A stretch of DNA of 64,000 bases, from contig WLRQ01000006.1 of NCBI GenBank assembly GCA_009697815.1, positions 1-64,000 on the forward strand. The letters are read 5' to 3'. The notes beneath the pieces are model-generated. The model did not search any database, was not told where the DNA came from, and saw only the letters and a list, made by a program, of their open reading frames with translations. This document shows positions 25,217 through 33,959 of the stretch, piece by piece; positions within the stretch are counted from its first letter, which is position 1; each line of letters starts with the position of its first letter. Position numbers and translations under genes: made by a program. The DNA is from Actinomycetota bacterium. Lineage in GTDB: Bacteria > Actinomycetota > Actinomycetes > S36-B12 > CAIYMF01.

Positions 25217-26278
25217 TCAGGGACTGACCAGAACCTTGACGTGCTGACTGCGGTCGTTCAGAAGGGTTCCGAAGGCATCGGTGAGGACGTCGTCGAGCTT
25301 TACGCGTTTGGTGATCATATTTTCGGCGCCTCGGATTCGTCCTTCGTCGAGTGCCTTGATGACCGGCTGGAAGTCGTTCGAGTAGCACATGCTCCCGATC
25401 AGGGTGGCTTCCTTGAGCAGCAAGGTCATGTAGTCGCACTGTCCGGGTTTTGCCCAGACGGCCAGGCTGGCGATCGTTCCTCCGACGGCAACCGACGCAA
25501 TGGCAGTGTCCATGGCCTCCTGTGACCCAGAGGTCTCGAATACGACGTCGACGCCCCGCCCGTTGGTCAGGGCCATAATCTCTTCGGCGACGTTGGTCTG
25601 GCTGGAGTCCAGGACGGCGTGCGCACCGAGGACGTGCGCGGTATCGGCGCGGGCGCCTGGGCGACGTACGCCCATGATGGTGAGCTCTGCCCCGGCTGCC
25701 TGAACGCAGAGCAGGGTGGCGAGCCCGATGGGCCCGGCACCGAGCACAAGAGCCGTCTGGCCGGCGCGGAAGTGTGCGATGCGCATCGCGTGCCAACCCA
25801 CCGCGAGGGGTTCGATAAGAGCGCCGACATCGGTCGGCACTGACTCGGGCAACTTGTGCACGGTGTAGGCCGGCACCACCGCATGGGGGGAGTAGCCCCC
25901 GGCGACACCGTGAATGCCGATGATGGCCAGGCTCTTGCACAGGTGGTAGTCGCCCGCCCGGCACGCAGCACAGGTCTTGCAGTACATCAACGGTTCGACG
26001 ACGACGCGGTCGCCGACGCGGACTCCCTCGGAACCCGCCCCGACGGCCGACACGACTCCAGCGAACTCGTGCCCGAGGATGACAGGGACGGTCTCGCCGG
26101 TGACGGCGTTGGGGCCGGACTCGGGTACCTGGATCGGGCCTTCCTCGAACTCGTGCAGCTCGGATCCGCAGACACCGCACCAGTCGACATCGACCATGAC
26201 TGTGCCAGGGCGCACCTCGGGATCCGGGACGTCGTCGATCCGGAAATCACCGCGAGCGTGGTAGCGCAATGCCTTCAT
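25217..26278 (-). CDS. 2,3-butanediol dehydrogenase-type zinc MDR enzyme
   Basis: 353-residue zinc dehydrogenase of the (R,R)-butanediol/sorbitol type. Catalytic ligands are C37, H70 and E71 (ILGHEFAG) and the structural zinc set is C100, C103, C106, C114. The Rossmann motif is LGAGPIGLA and the EPLAVGWHA segment is typical of this group. It would oxidise a vicinal diol to a hydroxyketone, which suits the acetoin dehydrogenase-like genes upstream. A perfect GAGCAC/GTGCTC hairpin overlaps its stop. A paralogue is at 48129-49187. Confidence 0.88.
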   Translation of the reverse strand: MKALRYHARGDFRIDDVPDPEVRPGTVMVDVDWCGVCGSELHEFEEGPIQVPESGPNAVTGETVPVILGHEFAGVVSAVGAGSEGVRVGDRVVVEPLMYCKTCAACRAGDYHLCKSLAIIGIHGVAGGYSPHAVVPAYTVHKLPESVPTDVGALIEPLAVGWHAMRIAHFRAGQTALVLGAGPIGLATLLCVQAAGAELTIMGVRRPGARADTAHVLGAHAVLDSSQTNVAEEIMALTNGRGVDVVFETSGSQEAMDTAIASVAVGGTIASLAVWAKPGQCDYMTLLLKEATLIGSMCYSNDFQPVIKALDEGRIRGAENMITKRVKLDDVLTDAFGTLLNDRSQHVKVLVSP

Positions 26279-26316
26279 GGGTCGTCCTATTCTCGGTTGC
26301 CGCGATCGGTGCCGGG

Positions 26317-27081
26317 CTAGCTGGCCGTCTGTCCGCCATCGGCCATGAACAGCGCCCCGGTGGAGTACGAGGAATCTTCTGAGAGCAGGAAGGCCACCAT
26401 GGCGGCGATTTCCTCATGCTCTGCATACCTGCCCATGGGTGTGCGGCCGATGACCACCTCGCGAGAACCGGCGCCGAAGCCATCTTCGAGAGACTCCATC
26501 ATGCGGCCTTTCACAGCGCCGGGACAGACGGCGTTGACGCGGATGCCGAGCGGTGCCTGCTCGAGGGCGACGGTTCGCGTGATGCCGATGACGGCATGCT
26601 TGGACGCGATGTAGGCCACGCATCCCGCTGCGCCGACGACCCCGGCCATGCTGCCGGTGTTGACGATGGTGCCGCCAGCGCGCATGTACGGGATCACGTG
26701 CTTGAGTCCGAGGAACACACCCTTGACGTTGACCGCGATGACCTTGTCGAACTCGTCATCTGGATGCTCGGTGACGGGCGCCACCACACCCTCGATGCCC
26801 GCGTTGTTGTAGAACATATCGACGACGCCACCCCCGAGCGCTGCGCCGGCCTTGGCATAGGCGGCGACCTGGGCGCTGTCGGTCACATCGGCGACGAACC
26901 CCTCGGCAGTCCCGCCTTGGGCGCGGATCCGCTCGATCGTTGCGTTGACCGATGCGTTGGAGATGTCGACGACCAGCACAGTCGCGCCTTCCGCGGCGAG
27001 GCGGACGCAGGTTGCCGCGCCGATCTGCCCGCCGCCGCCGGTGACGATCGCCGTCTTACCCTCGAATCGCATGGCACTCAC
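26317..27081 (-). CDS. SDR family oxidoreductase
   Basis: 254-residue SDR with TGGGGQIG nucleotide loop, an Asp at the end of strand 2 (VVDISN, NAD type), NNAG, catalytic Ser and Y-x3-K (YIASK) and the C-terminal ADGG. GTG 27081 has AAGGAG at 7 nt and is preferred to the later ATG. It sits between the butanediol-type dehydrogenase and the 2-oxoacid dehydrogenase genes, consistent with diacetyl/acetoin or a similar hydroxyketone interconversion, though the substrate is an inference. Confidence 0.85.
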   Translation of the reverse strand: MSAMRFEGKTAIVTGGGGQIGAATCVRLAAEGATVLVVDISNASVNATIERIRAQGGTAEGFVADVTDSAQVAAYAKAGAALGGGVVDMFYNNAGIEGVVAPVTEHPDDEFDKVIAVNVKGVFLGLKHVIPYMRAGGTIVNTGSMAGVVGAAGCVAYIASKHAVIGITRTVALEQAPLGIRVNAVCPGAVKGRMMESLEDGFGAGSREVVIGRTPMGRYAEHEEIAAMVAFLLSEDSSYSTGALFMADGGQTAS

Positions 27082-27137
27082 GCTCAGGCTCCTTCGTGAC
27101 GTTGGGCTTGTGATCAACGCGCGGGCAGCCAGCTGAA

Positions 27138-28313
27138 CTACTGCGCGATCGTCTGGGGGTCGGCGAGCAGGGCGACGACGGTCTCGAGGAACGCCGCCCC
27201 CGGCGCGCCATCGACCACTTGGTGATCGATCGTGAGGCTCAAGGTGATGACCTTGCGCCAGGCGATGCCGTCGCCGTCGCGGGCGGGCTGGTCGACGATC
27301 CGCCCCACGCCGAGGATCGCTGCCTCGGGTGGGTTGATGATCGGGGTGAAGGCATCGATGCCCTGACCGCCAAGGGAGGTCACCGTGAAGGTGCTGCCCG
27401 AGACGTCATCGGTGCTGAAGGTGCCCGCGCGCACCCGCTCGACGACCGAGGCCGAATCGAGTGCGATCTGGGCCAAAGACTTGGTGTCGGCGTCACGGAC
27501 CACCGAGACGATGAGCCCGCTCTCGGCCGCGGTCGCCACTCCGATGTGGACATCGGGCAGAAGGCGAATGCGGTCGGGCTCGAGCGTCGCGTTGAGGCCG
27601 GGGTGCTGCCGCAGGGCGAGCGACACCGCCTTGACGATGTAGTCGGTGTAGGTGGGCCTTGGCCGTTCCGACATGGCGTCGCGGTGTGCGACGAGATCGG
27701 TGACATCGGCAGTGGAGACGAGGGTCAACTGAGCCATCGACTGGAGAGAGGCCACCATTCGCCGGGCGATCGTTCCCCGGATCCCCTTGAGCGGGATGGT
27801 GATGCCCGGCGCCTCGGGCTGTGCGGCGCTGGAGGAGGATGCGGCATTGCGAACATCGTCTTCGCCGATGCGTCCACCCGGGCCGGTACCGACGACGAGG
27901 GCGAGGTCGACGCCGAGTTCCTTGGCGAGCATCCGTGCACGCGGAACGATATTGCGCGAACCCCCGCCTGCCGGACTCGTGGCCGGCCCCGCCACTGAGG
28001 CGGCAGCACCCGCGGTGGCGGGGGCTGCCGCTGCAGAGGCGGCAGAATCAACGAGGACCGCGTTCGGGTCGTCGCCGTCGCCGAGCATGTACGCGAGAAG
28101 TTCGTTCACCGGCACGAGCTTGCCCTCGTGCACCACGATCTTGTGAAGTACGCCCGCCTGAGGTGCGACGACATCGGCGGTGACCTTGGCCGCCTCGATC
28201 TCGGCGAGTGGCTCACCCTCCGCGACCGTGTCGCCTTCCTTTTTGTACCACTGGAGGATTTCGCCCTCCAGCATGCCCATGCCCCACTGGGGCAGGCGAA
28301 TTTCGATGGCCAC
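27138..28313 (-). CDS. 2-oxoacid/acetoin dehydrogenase E2 acyltransferase
   Basis: 391-residue dihydrolipoamide acyltransferase: one N-terminal lipoyl domain (about 1-78, lipoyl lysine in EAAKVT at about 44), an Ala/Pro/Gly linker, a peripheral-subunit-binding domain (about 122-158, VPRARMLAKELGVDL), and the catalytic domain ending with DHQVVDG. It transfers the acyl group from lipoamide to CoA. It is downstream of E1beta and E1alpha in one minus-strand operon. No lipoamide dehydrogenase is in the window, so E3 must come from elsewhere. The acetoin assignment rests on neighbours. Confidence 0.88.
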   Translation of the reverse strand: MAIEIRLPQWGMGMLEGEILQWYKKEGDTVAEGEPLAEIEAAKVTADVVAPQAGVLHKIVVHEGKLVPVNELLAYMLGDGDDPNAVLVDSAASAAAAPATAGAAASVAGPATSPAGGGSRNIVPRARMLAKELGVDLALVVGTGPGGRIGEDDVRNAASSSSAAQPEAPGITIPLKGIRGTIARRMVASLQSMAQLTLVSTADVTDLVAHRDAMSERPRPTYTDYIVKAVSLALRQHPGLNATLEPDRIRLLPDVHIGVATAAESGLIVSVVRDADTKSLAQIALDSASVVERVRAGTFSTDDVSGSTFTVTSLGGQGIDAFTPIINPPEAAILGVGRIVDQPARDGDGIAWRKVITLSLTIDHQVVDGAPGAAFLETVVALLADPQTIAQ

Positions 28314-28347
28314 GGTGTGCTTCTCTCGGTCTCTCGGATTCTCGGCG

Positions 28348-29316
28348 TTATGCCATGGCGCGCTTGGCGGCGTTCACGATCTTCTCGGTCGTGGGGTACA
28401 GCGGACGCTCGAGGGTGGCACTGAACGGGATGTGCGTGTGAGGTGTGGCGACCCGAATGATCGGTGCGCGCAGACTCCAGAAGCCCTCCTGCGCCACGAT
28501 GGCCGAGATCTCTGAGGCCACCGAGCCCATGATGTGCGCAGGGTCAGCCACCACGAGCCGGCCGGTCTTCTCGACCGAAGCCAGGATCGTGTCGCGGTCC
28601 AAGGGAACGATCGAGCGAAGGTCGATGACCTCCGCCGAGATGCCCTCGCCCGCGAGCTGCTCGCCAGCGGCGAGTGCGTGAGGGACCGCGCCGGCTAGCG
28701 CGACGATCGTGATGTCGGAGCCCTCGCGCTTGACGGCGGCCTTGCCGAGTTCGATGACGTAGTCCTCATCGGGGATCTCGTTGCGGAGTCCGGTGAGGGT
28801 CCAGTCCTCGAAGCAGATGACCGGATCGTCGTCGCGGATGGCGGCCTTGAGCATGCCCTTGGCGTCATAGGGCGATGCCGGGGCGATGAGCTTGAGACCA
28901 GGGATGGTCATGAAGGTCGGGTAGGGGCGGTCGGAGTGCTGTGCGGCGTTGCCGGCTCCGTAGAGCATCGGCGCCCGCAGCACGATCGGCATCTTCGCCT
29001 GGCCGCCGTAGAGGTAGGTGGACTTGGCGATGATGGAGACGATCTGGTCGAACGCCGGGTAGACGAACGGCGCGATGAGCATGTCGACGACGGGTCGCAT
29101 ACCGACCATCGCGGCGCCAGCGCCAGCGCCGACGAAACCGGCTTCGGCGATGGGGGTGTTGCGGACCCGCTCGGTACCGAAGCGGTCCTTGAGTCCGCCG
29201 GTGGCGCCGAGGAGGTTCCAACCAACGTCCTCTCCCATGATGAAGACCCGCTCGTCGCGGTCCATCTCCTCACGGAGTGCCTCGTTGATGGCCTGAAGAT
29301 AGGTGACCGTGTGCAC
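28348..29316 (-). CDS. 2-oxoacid/acetoin dehydrogenase E1 beta subunit
   Basis: 322-residue transketolase-like beta subunit, with N-terminal EEMDRDERVFIMGEDVG and the C-terminal domain that holds cofactor with E1alpha. With E1alpha it cleaves a 2-oxo acid or acetoin using ThDP. GTG 29316 follows AAGGA at 7 nt and lies 29 bp after the E1alpha stop. Length and motifs fit AcoB/PdhB; branched-chain 2-oxoacid dehydrogenase is the main alternative. Confidence 0.9.
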   Translation of the reverse strand: MHTVTYLQAINEALREEMDRDERVFIMGEDVGWNLLGATGGLKDRFGTERVRNTPIAEAGFVGAGAGAAMVGMRPVVDMLIAPFVYPAFDQIVSIIAKSTYLYGGQAKMPIVLRAPMLYGAGNAAQHSDRPYPTFMTIPGLKLIAPASPYDAKGMLKAAIRDDDPVICFEDWTLTGLRNEIPDEDYVIELGKAAVKREGSDITIVALAGAVPHALAAGEQLAGEGISAEVIDLRSIVPLDRDTILASVEKTGRLVVADPAHIMGSVASEISAIVAQEGFWSLRAPIIRVATPHTHIPFSATLERPLYPTTEKIVNAAKRAMA

Positions 29317-29345
29317 GTGAGTTCCTTCTCTCTGGCGATCGAGGT

Positions 29346-30335
29346 TCAGCTGTCGATGCGGATCGGGTTGGTGTACAGGTGGGTGAAGGCGGCCTCGGGC
29401 GGGGGCTCGGGGCTGGTACGACCGAACTCGACAGCTGCCGAGACCTCGTCGGCGACCTGGGCGTCGATCTCCCGGAGGGTGACCTCGTCGCAGCCAAATT
29501 CCTTCAAGGCCCTATCGAAGAGATCGATGGGGCACCGGTTACCCCTCCAGTGCACGAGCATCTCGGCGTGGCCGGGAGTCTCGACGGGCATGCCGATCGA
29601 GTGATTGTCGAAGCGGAAGGTCTTGGTCTCGACCAAGGTCGGGCCTTCACCAGCGCGTGCGCGACGGACGGCCTCGGAGACAACTTCATACACCGCGAGC
29701 ACGTCCTGGCCGTCGACCACGATGCCCGGCATGCCATACCCCGCTGCCCGGGAGGCGATGTCGGGCACGGAGACGGCCTCGTGGGTGGGCGTGAGCTCAC
29801 CGAAGCCGTTGTTCTCGCAGACATAGATCACCGGCAGGTTCCACAGCGACGCCATGTTGAGCGATTCGTGGAAGGTGCCTTGGCTTGAGGCGCCGTCACC
29901 GAAGAAGCACAGGGTCACGCGGTCGTTGCCCTGCATCTTTGAGCCGAGTGCGGCACCGGTTGCGACGGGAAGGCCTGATCCCACGATCGAGGTTTCACCG
30001 AGTGAGCCAACCCCGAAGTCGGACAGGTGCATCGAACCACCCTTGCCCTGGTTGATGCCGGTCTCCTTGCCCATCAACTCCGCGAGAAGGCGGTCGATCT
30101 TGGCACCCTTGCCGATCGGGTGGCCGTGTGAGCGGTGAGTACCCACCATGTAGTCATCCGTGCGCAGGGCCATGCACGATCCGACGATCGAGGCCTCCTG
30201 CCCGGAGGAGGTGTGAAAGGAACCGTAGAGCTCACCCTTGAGCAGGAGTGCCTGGGTGGTCTCCTCGAACTGCCGGATGCGCGTCATACGACGGTACATC
30301 TCGAGCATGTCGGTTTCGCTGACGGTGATTGCCAT
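29346..30335 (-). CDS. 2-oxoacid/acetoin dehydrogenase E1 alpha subunit
   Basis: 329-residue ThDP-binding alpha subunit. The magnesium-ThDP motif starts GDGASSQG and ends in CENN near residue 195; the substrate-loop HRSHGHPIGKG is at about 65-75. It begins the E1alpha-E1beta-E2 operon. ATG 30335 fits the family N-terminus and has GAGGGG upstream; a 31-residue extension has no support. AcoA is favoured by the butanediol-type dehydrogenase nearby, but pyruvate or branched-chain activity cannot be excluded. Confidence 0.9.
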   Translation of the reverse strand: MAITVSETDMLEMYRRMTRIRQFEETTQALLLKGELYGSFHTSSGQEASIVGSCMALRTDDYMVGTHRSHGHPIGKGAKIDRLLAELMGKETGINQGKGGSMHLSDFGVGSLGETSIVGSGLPVATGAALGSKMQGNDRVTLCFFGDGASSQGTFHESLNMASLWNLPVIYVCENNGFGELTPTHEAVSVPDIASRAAGYGMPGIVVDGQDVLAVYEVVSEAVRRARAGEGPTLVETKTFRFDNHSIGMPVETPGHAEMLVHWRGNRCPIDLFDRALKEFGCDEVTLREIDAQVADEVSAAVEFGRTSPEPPPEAAFTHLYTNPIRIDS

Positions 30336-30823
30336 GACACCCCTCGCCTTGGTCGCGGGCGCGCACTGAGTTGACGGTGTTGGCCGACGTACTCGAAGCC
30401 CCGGAACGACCGGATCGGTAACGGACACATTGCTAAACGGGCATCACGTCAGGCTGCCCTGCGGTGATGACGTGGGGAAACTTACAGCACGCGGTGCGAT
30501 CTGAATAGACCCTTGCGGAACATTCGACCAAAGTTCCATCATGGCCCCGCGCACACGTTCGCCGTGCGGCGAGACGGTCCCCGTCGGCATGCTGGTGCGC
30601 ACCGATATCAGGCTGCGTGCGAGACGGTTCGGCATCGTGGTCGAGGTGCCACATGCTTGACGGATCGCTCTCGTCACGGCAGGTTTCTCGTTGAGACCTG
30701 GCAAGGCCCGCGGGCCATCATGCGAGGGTGCGGCGGCCGTTCCTTGGCCACATCGACCACCACAGTGGACATGTGCGTGTGATCGCCATGTCCAACGAAC
30801 GATTCCCAACGAGAGGCACGCGC
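30336..30823. promoter_or_regulatory. Long divergent intergenic region
   Basis: 488 bp between the E1alpha gene (minus) and the phosphotriesterase-like gene (plus). No convincing gene is seen; short open frames lack ribosome sites and family character. It contains CACGTCA/TGACGTG (30445-30451 and 30468-30474, spacer 16) and a GGAAC/GTTCC pair around 30520-30540. It should hold both promoters, but no hexamer pair is certain. Confidence 0.4.
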
Positions 30824-31798
30824 ATGACGAATGTCGAGACGATGCACGGTCCCCTGAGCACCGACAAGCTCGGGATGACCTTGATGCACGAGCACATCTT
30901 CGTGAAGAACCCAGAACTCGAGCACAACTTCCCGGCCCCGGAGTGGGACGAAGAAGGAATGCTCGCGGCCGCCCGTCAAGGGATGCAGAGCCTCGCCGAC
31001 CGGGGAATCTCCACTCTCGTCGACCTCACGGTGATGGGCCTAGGTCGCTCGATCGAGCGGATCAAGCGCGTCGCGGAGGGCAGCCCCGTGAACATCCTCG
31101 TGGCGACGGGTTATTACACCCAGCGTGATCTGCCCTCGTACTTCCACAACCACGGCCCCGAGCGCCTCGCGGGCGGCACTGAGCCCCTGGTGGAGATGTT
31201 CGTGCGCGATATCCGTGAGGGCATCGCGGGCACGGGAATCAAGGCCGCGATGATCAAGGTTGTGACGGACAAGTGGGGAATCACCCCCGATGTCGAGCGC
31301 GTGCTCGAGGCGGCTGCACTGGCCCACCTCGAGACCGGCACGCCCATCACCACGCACACGAACGCCGAGCACCGTGGCGGCCTCGAGCAGCAGGAGTACT
31401 TCCGTCAGCGTGGGGTCGATCTCCAGCATGTTGTCATCGGTCACTGCGGAGACAGCACCGACATTGATTACCTGCGCCAGCTCATGGATGCCGGATCCTC
31501 CCTCGGGCTCGATCGCTTCGGGATGGACATCATGGCGACCGAAGAGGATCGCATCGCCACCGTGGTGCGACTGTGCGAGCTCGGGTACTCCTCGCAACTG
31601 ACGCTGTCACATGATGCGTCGTTCTTCAGCGTGAACCTCGAGCCGTCGGTGCGTAACCGCATCATGCCCAACTGGCACCACCGCTACATCTCGGACGGCG
31701 TGCTCCCCGAACTGCAGCGCAGGGGTGTGTCCGACAAGGACATCCACCAGATCATGGTGCTCAACCCGGCGCGGATCCTGGCCGGTCGCGCATCCTGA
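30824..31798 (+). CDS. Phosphotriesterase-family metal hydrolase (lactonase-like)
   Basis: 324-residue binuclear-metal amidohydrolase of the PTE/PLL family. The metal ligands are visible: HEH (MHEHIF), the carbamylated lysine in MIKVVTD, His of TTHTNAE, His of VIGHCGD and Asp of LSHDASF. Relatives hydrolyse lactones or organophosphate esters. GAGAGG precedes ATG 30824; an in-frame start 32 codons earlier is weaker. It is a single-gene unit followed by a strong hairpin. A lactonase would fit after a Baeyer-Villiger-type step, but the substrate is unknown. Confidence 0.86.
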   Translation: MTNVETMHGPLSTDKLGMTLMHEHIFVKNPELEHNFPAPEWDEEGMLAAARQGMQSLADRGISTLVDLTVMGLGRSIERIKRVAEGSPVNILVATGYYTQRDLPSYFHNHGPERLAGGTEPLVEMFVRDIREGIAGTGIKAAMIKVVTDKWGITPDVERVLEAAALAHLETGTPITTHTNAEHRGGLEQQEYFRQRGVDLQHVVIGHCGDSTDIDYLRQLMDAGSSLGLDRFGMDIMATEEDRIATVVRLCELGYSSQLTLSHDASFFSVNLEPSVRNRIMPNWHHRYISDGVLPELQRRGVSDKDIHQIMVLNPARILAGRAS

Positions 31799-31815
31799 GG
31801 ATGTCCTCAACCCTG

Positions 31816-31851
31816 TGATCGACGGGCGTCCCCATGGACGCCCGTCGATCA
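31816..31851. terminator. Perfect 16-bp stem between convergent genes
   Basis: Arms 31816-31831 (TGATCGACGGGCGTCC) and 31836-31851 pair without mismatch around a CCAT loop. It lies in the 73-bp gap between the phosphotriesterase-like gene and the convergent quinone oxidoreductase gene, so it can serve both strands. There is no T run. Confidence 0.7.
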
Positions 31852-31871
31852 GGTAGGTCGGGTCGAGTTGA

Positions 31872-32852
31872 TCATGCCGAGGTCTCGAGGGTGATGACCG
31901 CCTTACCCCGGATTCCTCCGCGGCTGAGCAGATGCAACGCCTCGGGGATGTTCTCGAATTCGAACTTCGCTGACACCAGGGGACGCAACAGGCCGGCACC
32001 GTGCATCGCCGCGATCTCCCGACTTGCATGGGACATCAGGTCACGGTCGATATCGAGGAAGGCGCCCCAGGCGACGCCCACTGCCGACACGTTCTTGAGC
32101 AGCAACCGGTTGATCCCGAGCTGGGGAATCGCACCTGCCGCGAATCCGACGACGAGGATTCTGCCCTCGGGGGCGAGTGCGCGAATCGCCTCACCGAAGA
32201 TCCAGTCGCCCAGCGGGTCTAGGACGACATCGACACCACGGCCACCGGTGAGATCCCGGACCTGCGCGGAGAAGCCCTCGGTGAGCACGATCACCTCATC
32301 GGCACCGGCCTCGAGGGCCGCCTCGCGCTGCTCTTCGTTCGCGACGCCTCCGATCACCCGTGCGCCGAGTGCCTTCCCGATCTGCACCGCGGCAGAGCCG
32401 ATTCCGCCTGCGGCCCCGAGCACCAGCAGGCCTTCACCTGCCGTGAGCTTCCCTCGGCGTGAGAGCGCGAAGTGGACCGTGTGGTAATTGATGATCGTGG
32501 CGGCACCAGTGCTGAAGTCCATGGTGTCGGGGAGGCGCAATACCGCGTTCAAGGGCGCCAGTGCCTTCTCGGCGTAGCCGCCCGACCACACGAATGCCGC
32601 GACGCGGTCGCCGACAGCCCAGCCGGAGCCCTCCGGTGCCTGAGAGATCACACCGGCTATCTCGCTTCCGGGCACGAAGGGCAGTGGAGGCTTGACCTGG
32701 TAGGAGCCCTTGGTCATCAGCAGGTCGGGGTAGTTGATCCCGATGGCCCGCACGTCGATCAGAACCTCGTCCGGCTTGGCGACCGGGTCGGAGACCTCGG
32801 TCATGAGCAGGCCGTCCGGTCCCTCGTATGCCTGAAGTTGCAGCGCTCGCAC
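31872..32852 (-). CDS. NADPH:quinone oxidoreductase-type MDR protein
   Basis: 326-residue zinc-free MDR of the quinone reductase group, with no structural-zinc cysteines and the Rossmann motif LGAAGGIGSAAVQ (about 145-157). The zeta-crystallin-like N-terminus (LQAYEGPDGL) supports it. It would reduce a quinone or an enone with NADPH. GAGGAG precedes GTG 32852. It is last in a minus-strand run behind a phosphotransferase-like gene and a CoA ligase gene. Confidence 0.86.
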   Translation of the reverse strand: MRALQLQAYEGPDGLLMTEVSDPVAKPDEVLIDVRAIGINYPDLLMTKGSYQVKPPLPFVPGSEIAGVISQAPEGSGWAVGDRVAAFVWSGGYAEKALAPLNAVLRLPDTMDFSTGAATIINYHTVHFALSRRGKLTAGEGLLVLGAAGGIGSAAVQIGKALGARVIGGVANEEQREAALEAGADEVIVLTEGFSAQVRDLTGGRGVDVVLDPLGDWIFGEAIRALAPEGRILVVGFAAGAIPQLGINRLLLKNVSAVGVAWGAFLDIDRDLMSHASREIAAMHGAGLLRPLVSAKFEFENIPEALHLLSRGGIRGKAVITLETSA

Positions 32853-32915
32853 GGTGGTCTCCTCGTGTCGTGGTCGGTTACGCGATGACAGGGCAGCTCG
32901 TCGTTGCCGGAGCCG

Positions 32916-33959
32916 TTAGCGCGAGGCTCCGCGAAGCACGTCGTGCCCGCGGGCAGCGAGCGCGGGGGCGAGCCCGGCGAGTTGGTCGAATCCGCTGCCC
33001 ACCGTCAGACCCTGGGTCTGGCGGAAGTACATGCCCTCGAAGATGCACGCTAGTTTCAGACACGCGAAACCCAAGTACCAGGGGAATTCGTCGAGATCGG
33101 CGCCGGTGATCTGTGCGTAGCGTTGGATGAGGTGGTCACGTCCGGGGAATGCCGGGACGAGGCCCGGTGCCGCGGCGAAGGATCGCCCGTTGATGTCGTA
33201 GATGCCCTCCCACCACATGACGAGGTTGGCCAAGTCGAGCAGCGGGTCACCGAGCGTGGCCATCTCCCAGTCGAGGACGCAGACGATCTCGCTGTCGTGG
33301 TTGGGTTCAACGACGACATTGTCGAGTTTGAAGTCGCCGTGGACGATCGAGCTGCGGGCGCTCACTGGGATCGACTCGGCCAGACGCTCACTCAGGGTGT
33401 CGAGTTCGGGAATGTCGCGGGAGTGCGAGGCGGCGATCTGCTTGCCCCAGCGCCGGATCTGCCGCTCCAGGAACCCGGCGGGACGTCCGAGGTCGGCCAA
33501 CCCGACGCGCGCGGGGTCCACCCGGTGCAGACGTGTCAGGACCTCGACGAGGTTCTCGGCCAAGGCGCCGGCCTCGGTGTCGCCGAGGGCGTCGAGCTGC
33601 TCCTGAGTGCGATAGATGGTTCCGTTCACGAATGACATGACGTAGAAGGGTGCGCCGATGACCTCAAGGTCCTCGCACATCGCGACCATGACTGGCACGG
33701 GGACGTCGGTTCCGTTGAGCGCGTGCATGACTTTGTACTCGCGGCTCATGTCATGCGCCGTCTCGAGTACGTGACCCAGCGGTGGGCGCCGCAGGACCCA
33801 CTCAGTTCGTCCGTCCGTCAGGGCGTAGGTCAAGTTGGACTTGCCCCCCGCGAAGAGTTGTGCGCTCAGCTGACCCCGGGCGACCCCAGGGATTTCGCGA
33901 TGGAAGAAACGCTCCAGCGATTCGATATCCAGACCAGGCAGGCTCACGGGCTCGACCAT
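32916..33959 (-). CDS. Phosphotransferase family protein (ACAD10-like kinase domain)
   Basis: 347-residue aminoglycoside-phosphotransferase-like kinase. The catalytic loop VHGDFKLDN and the metal-site VLDWEMATLGDPLLDLA are intact. Proteins of this subgroup often neighbour acyl-CoA dehydrogenases and are related to the kinase domain of ACAD10, which phosphorylates 4-hydroxyacyl-CoA so that the oxygen can leave. Its start overlaps the CoA ligase stop by 1 bp, so it probably acts on the CoA ester. Divergent acyl-CoA dehydrogenase supports this reading. Confidence 0.84.
   Translation of the reverse strand: MVEPVSLPGLDIESLERFFHREIPGVARGQLSAQLFAGGKSNLTYALTDGRTEWVLRRPPLGHVLETAHDMSREYKVMHALNGTDVPVPVMVAMCEDLEVIGAPFYVMSFVNGTIYRTQEQLDALGDTEAGALAENLVEVLTRLHRVDPARVGLADLGRPAGFLERQIRRWGKQIAASHSRDIPELDTLSERLAESIPVSARSSIVHGDFKLDNVVVEPNHDSEIVCVLDWEMATLGDPLLDLANLVMWWEGIYDINGRSFAAAPGLVPAFPGRDHLIQRYAQITGADLDEFPWYLGFACLKLACIFEGMYFRQTQGLTVGSGFDQLAGLAPALAARGHDVLRGASR

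Noticed and set aside
30433-30809. Short open frames in the 488-bp gap before the phosphotriesterase-like gene
   Set aside because: No ribosome sites, no recognisable family, Arg/His-rich composition typical of chance frames.
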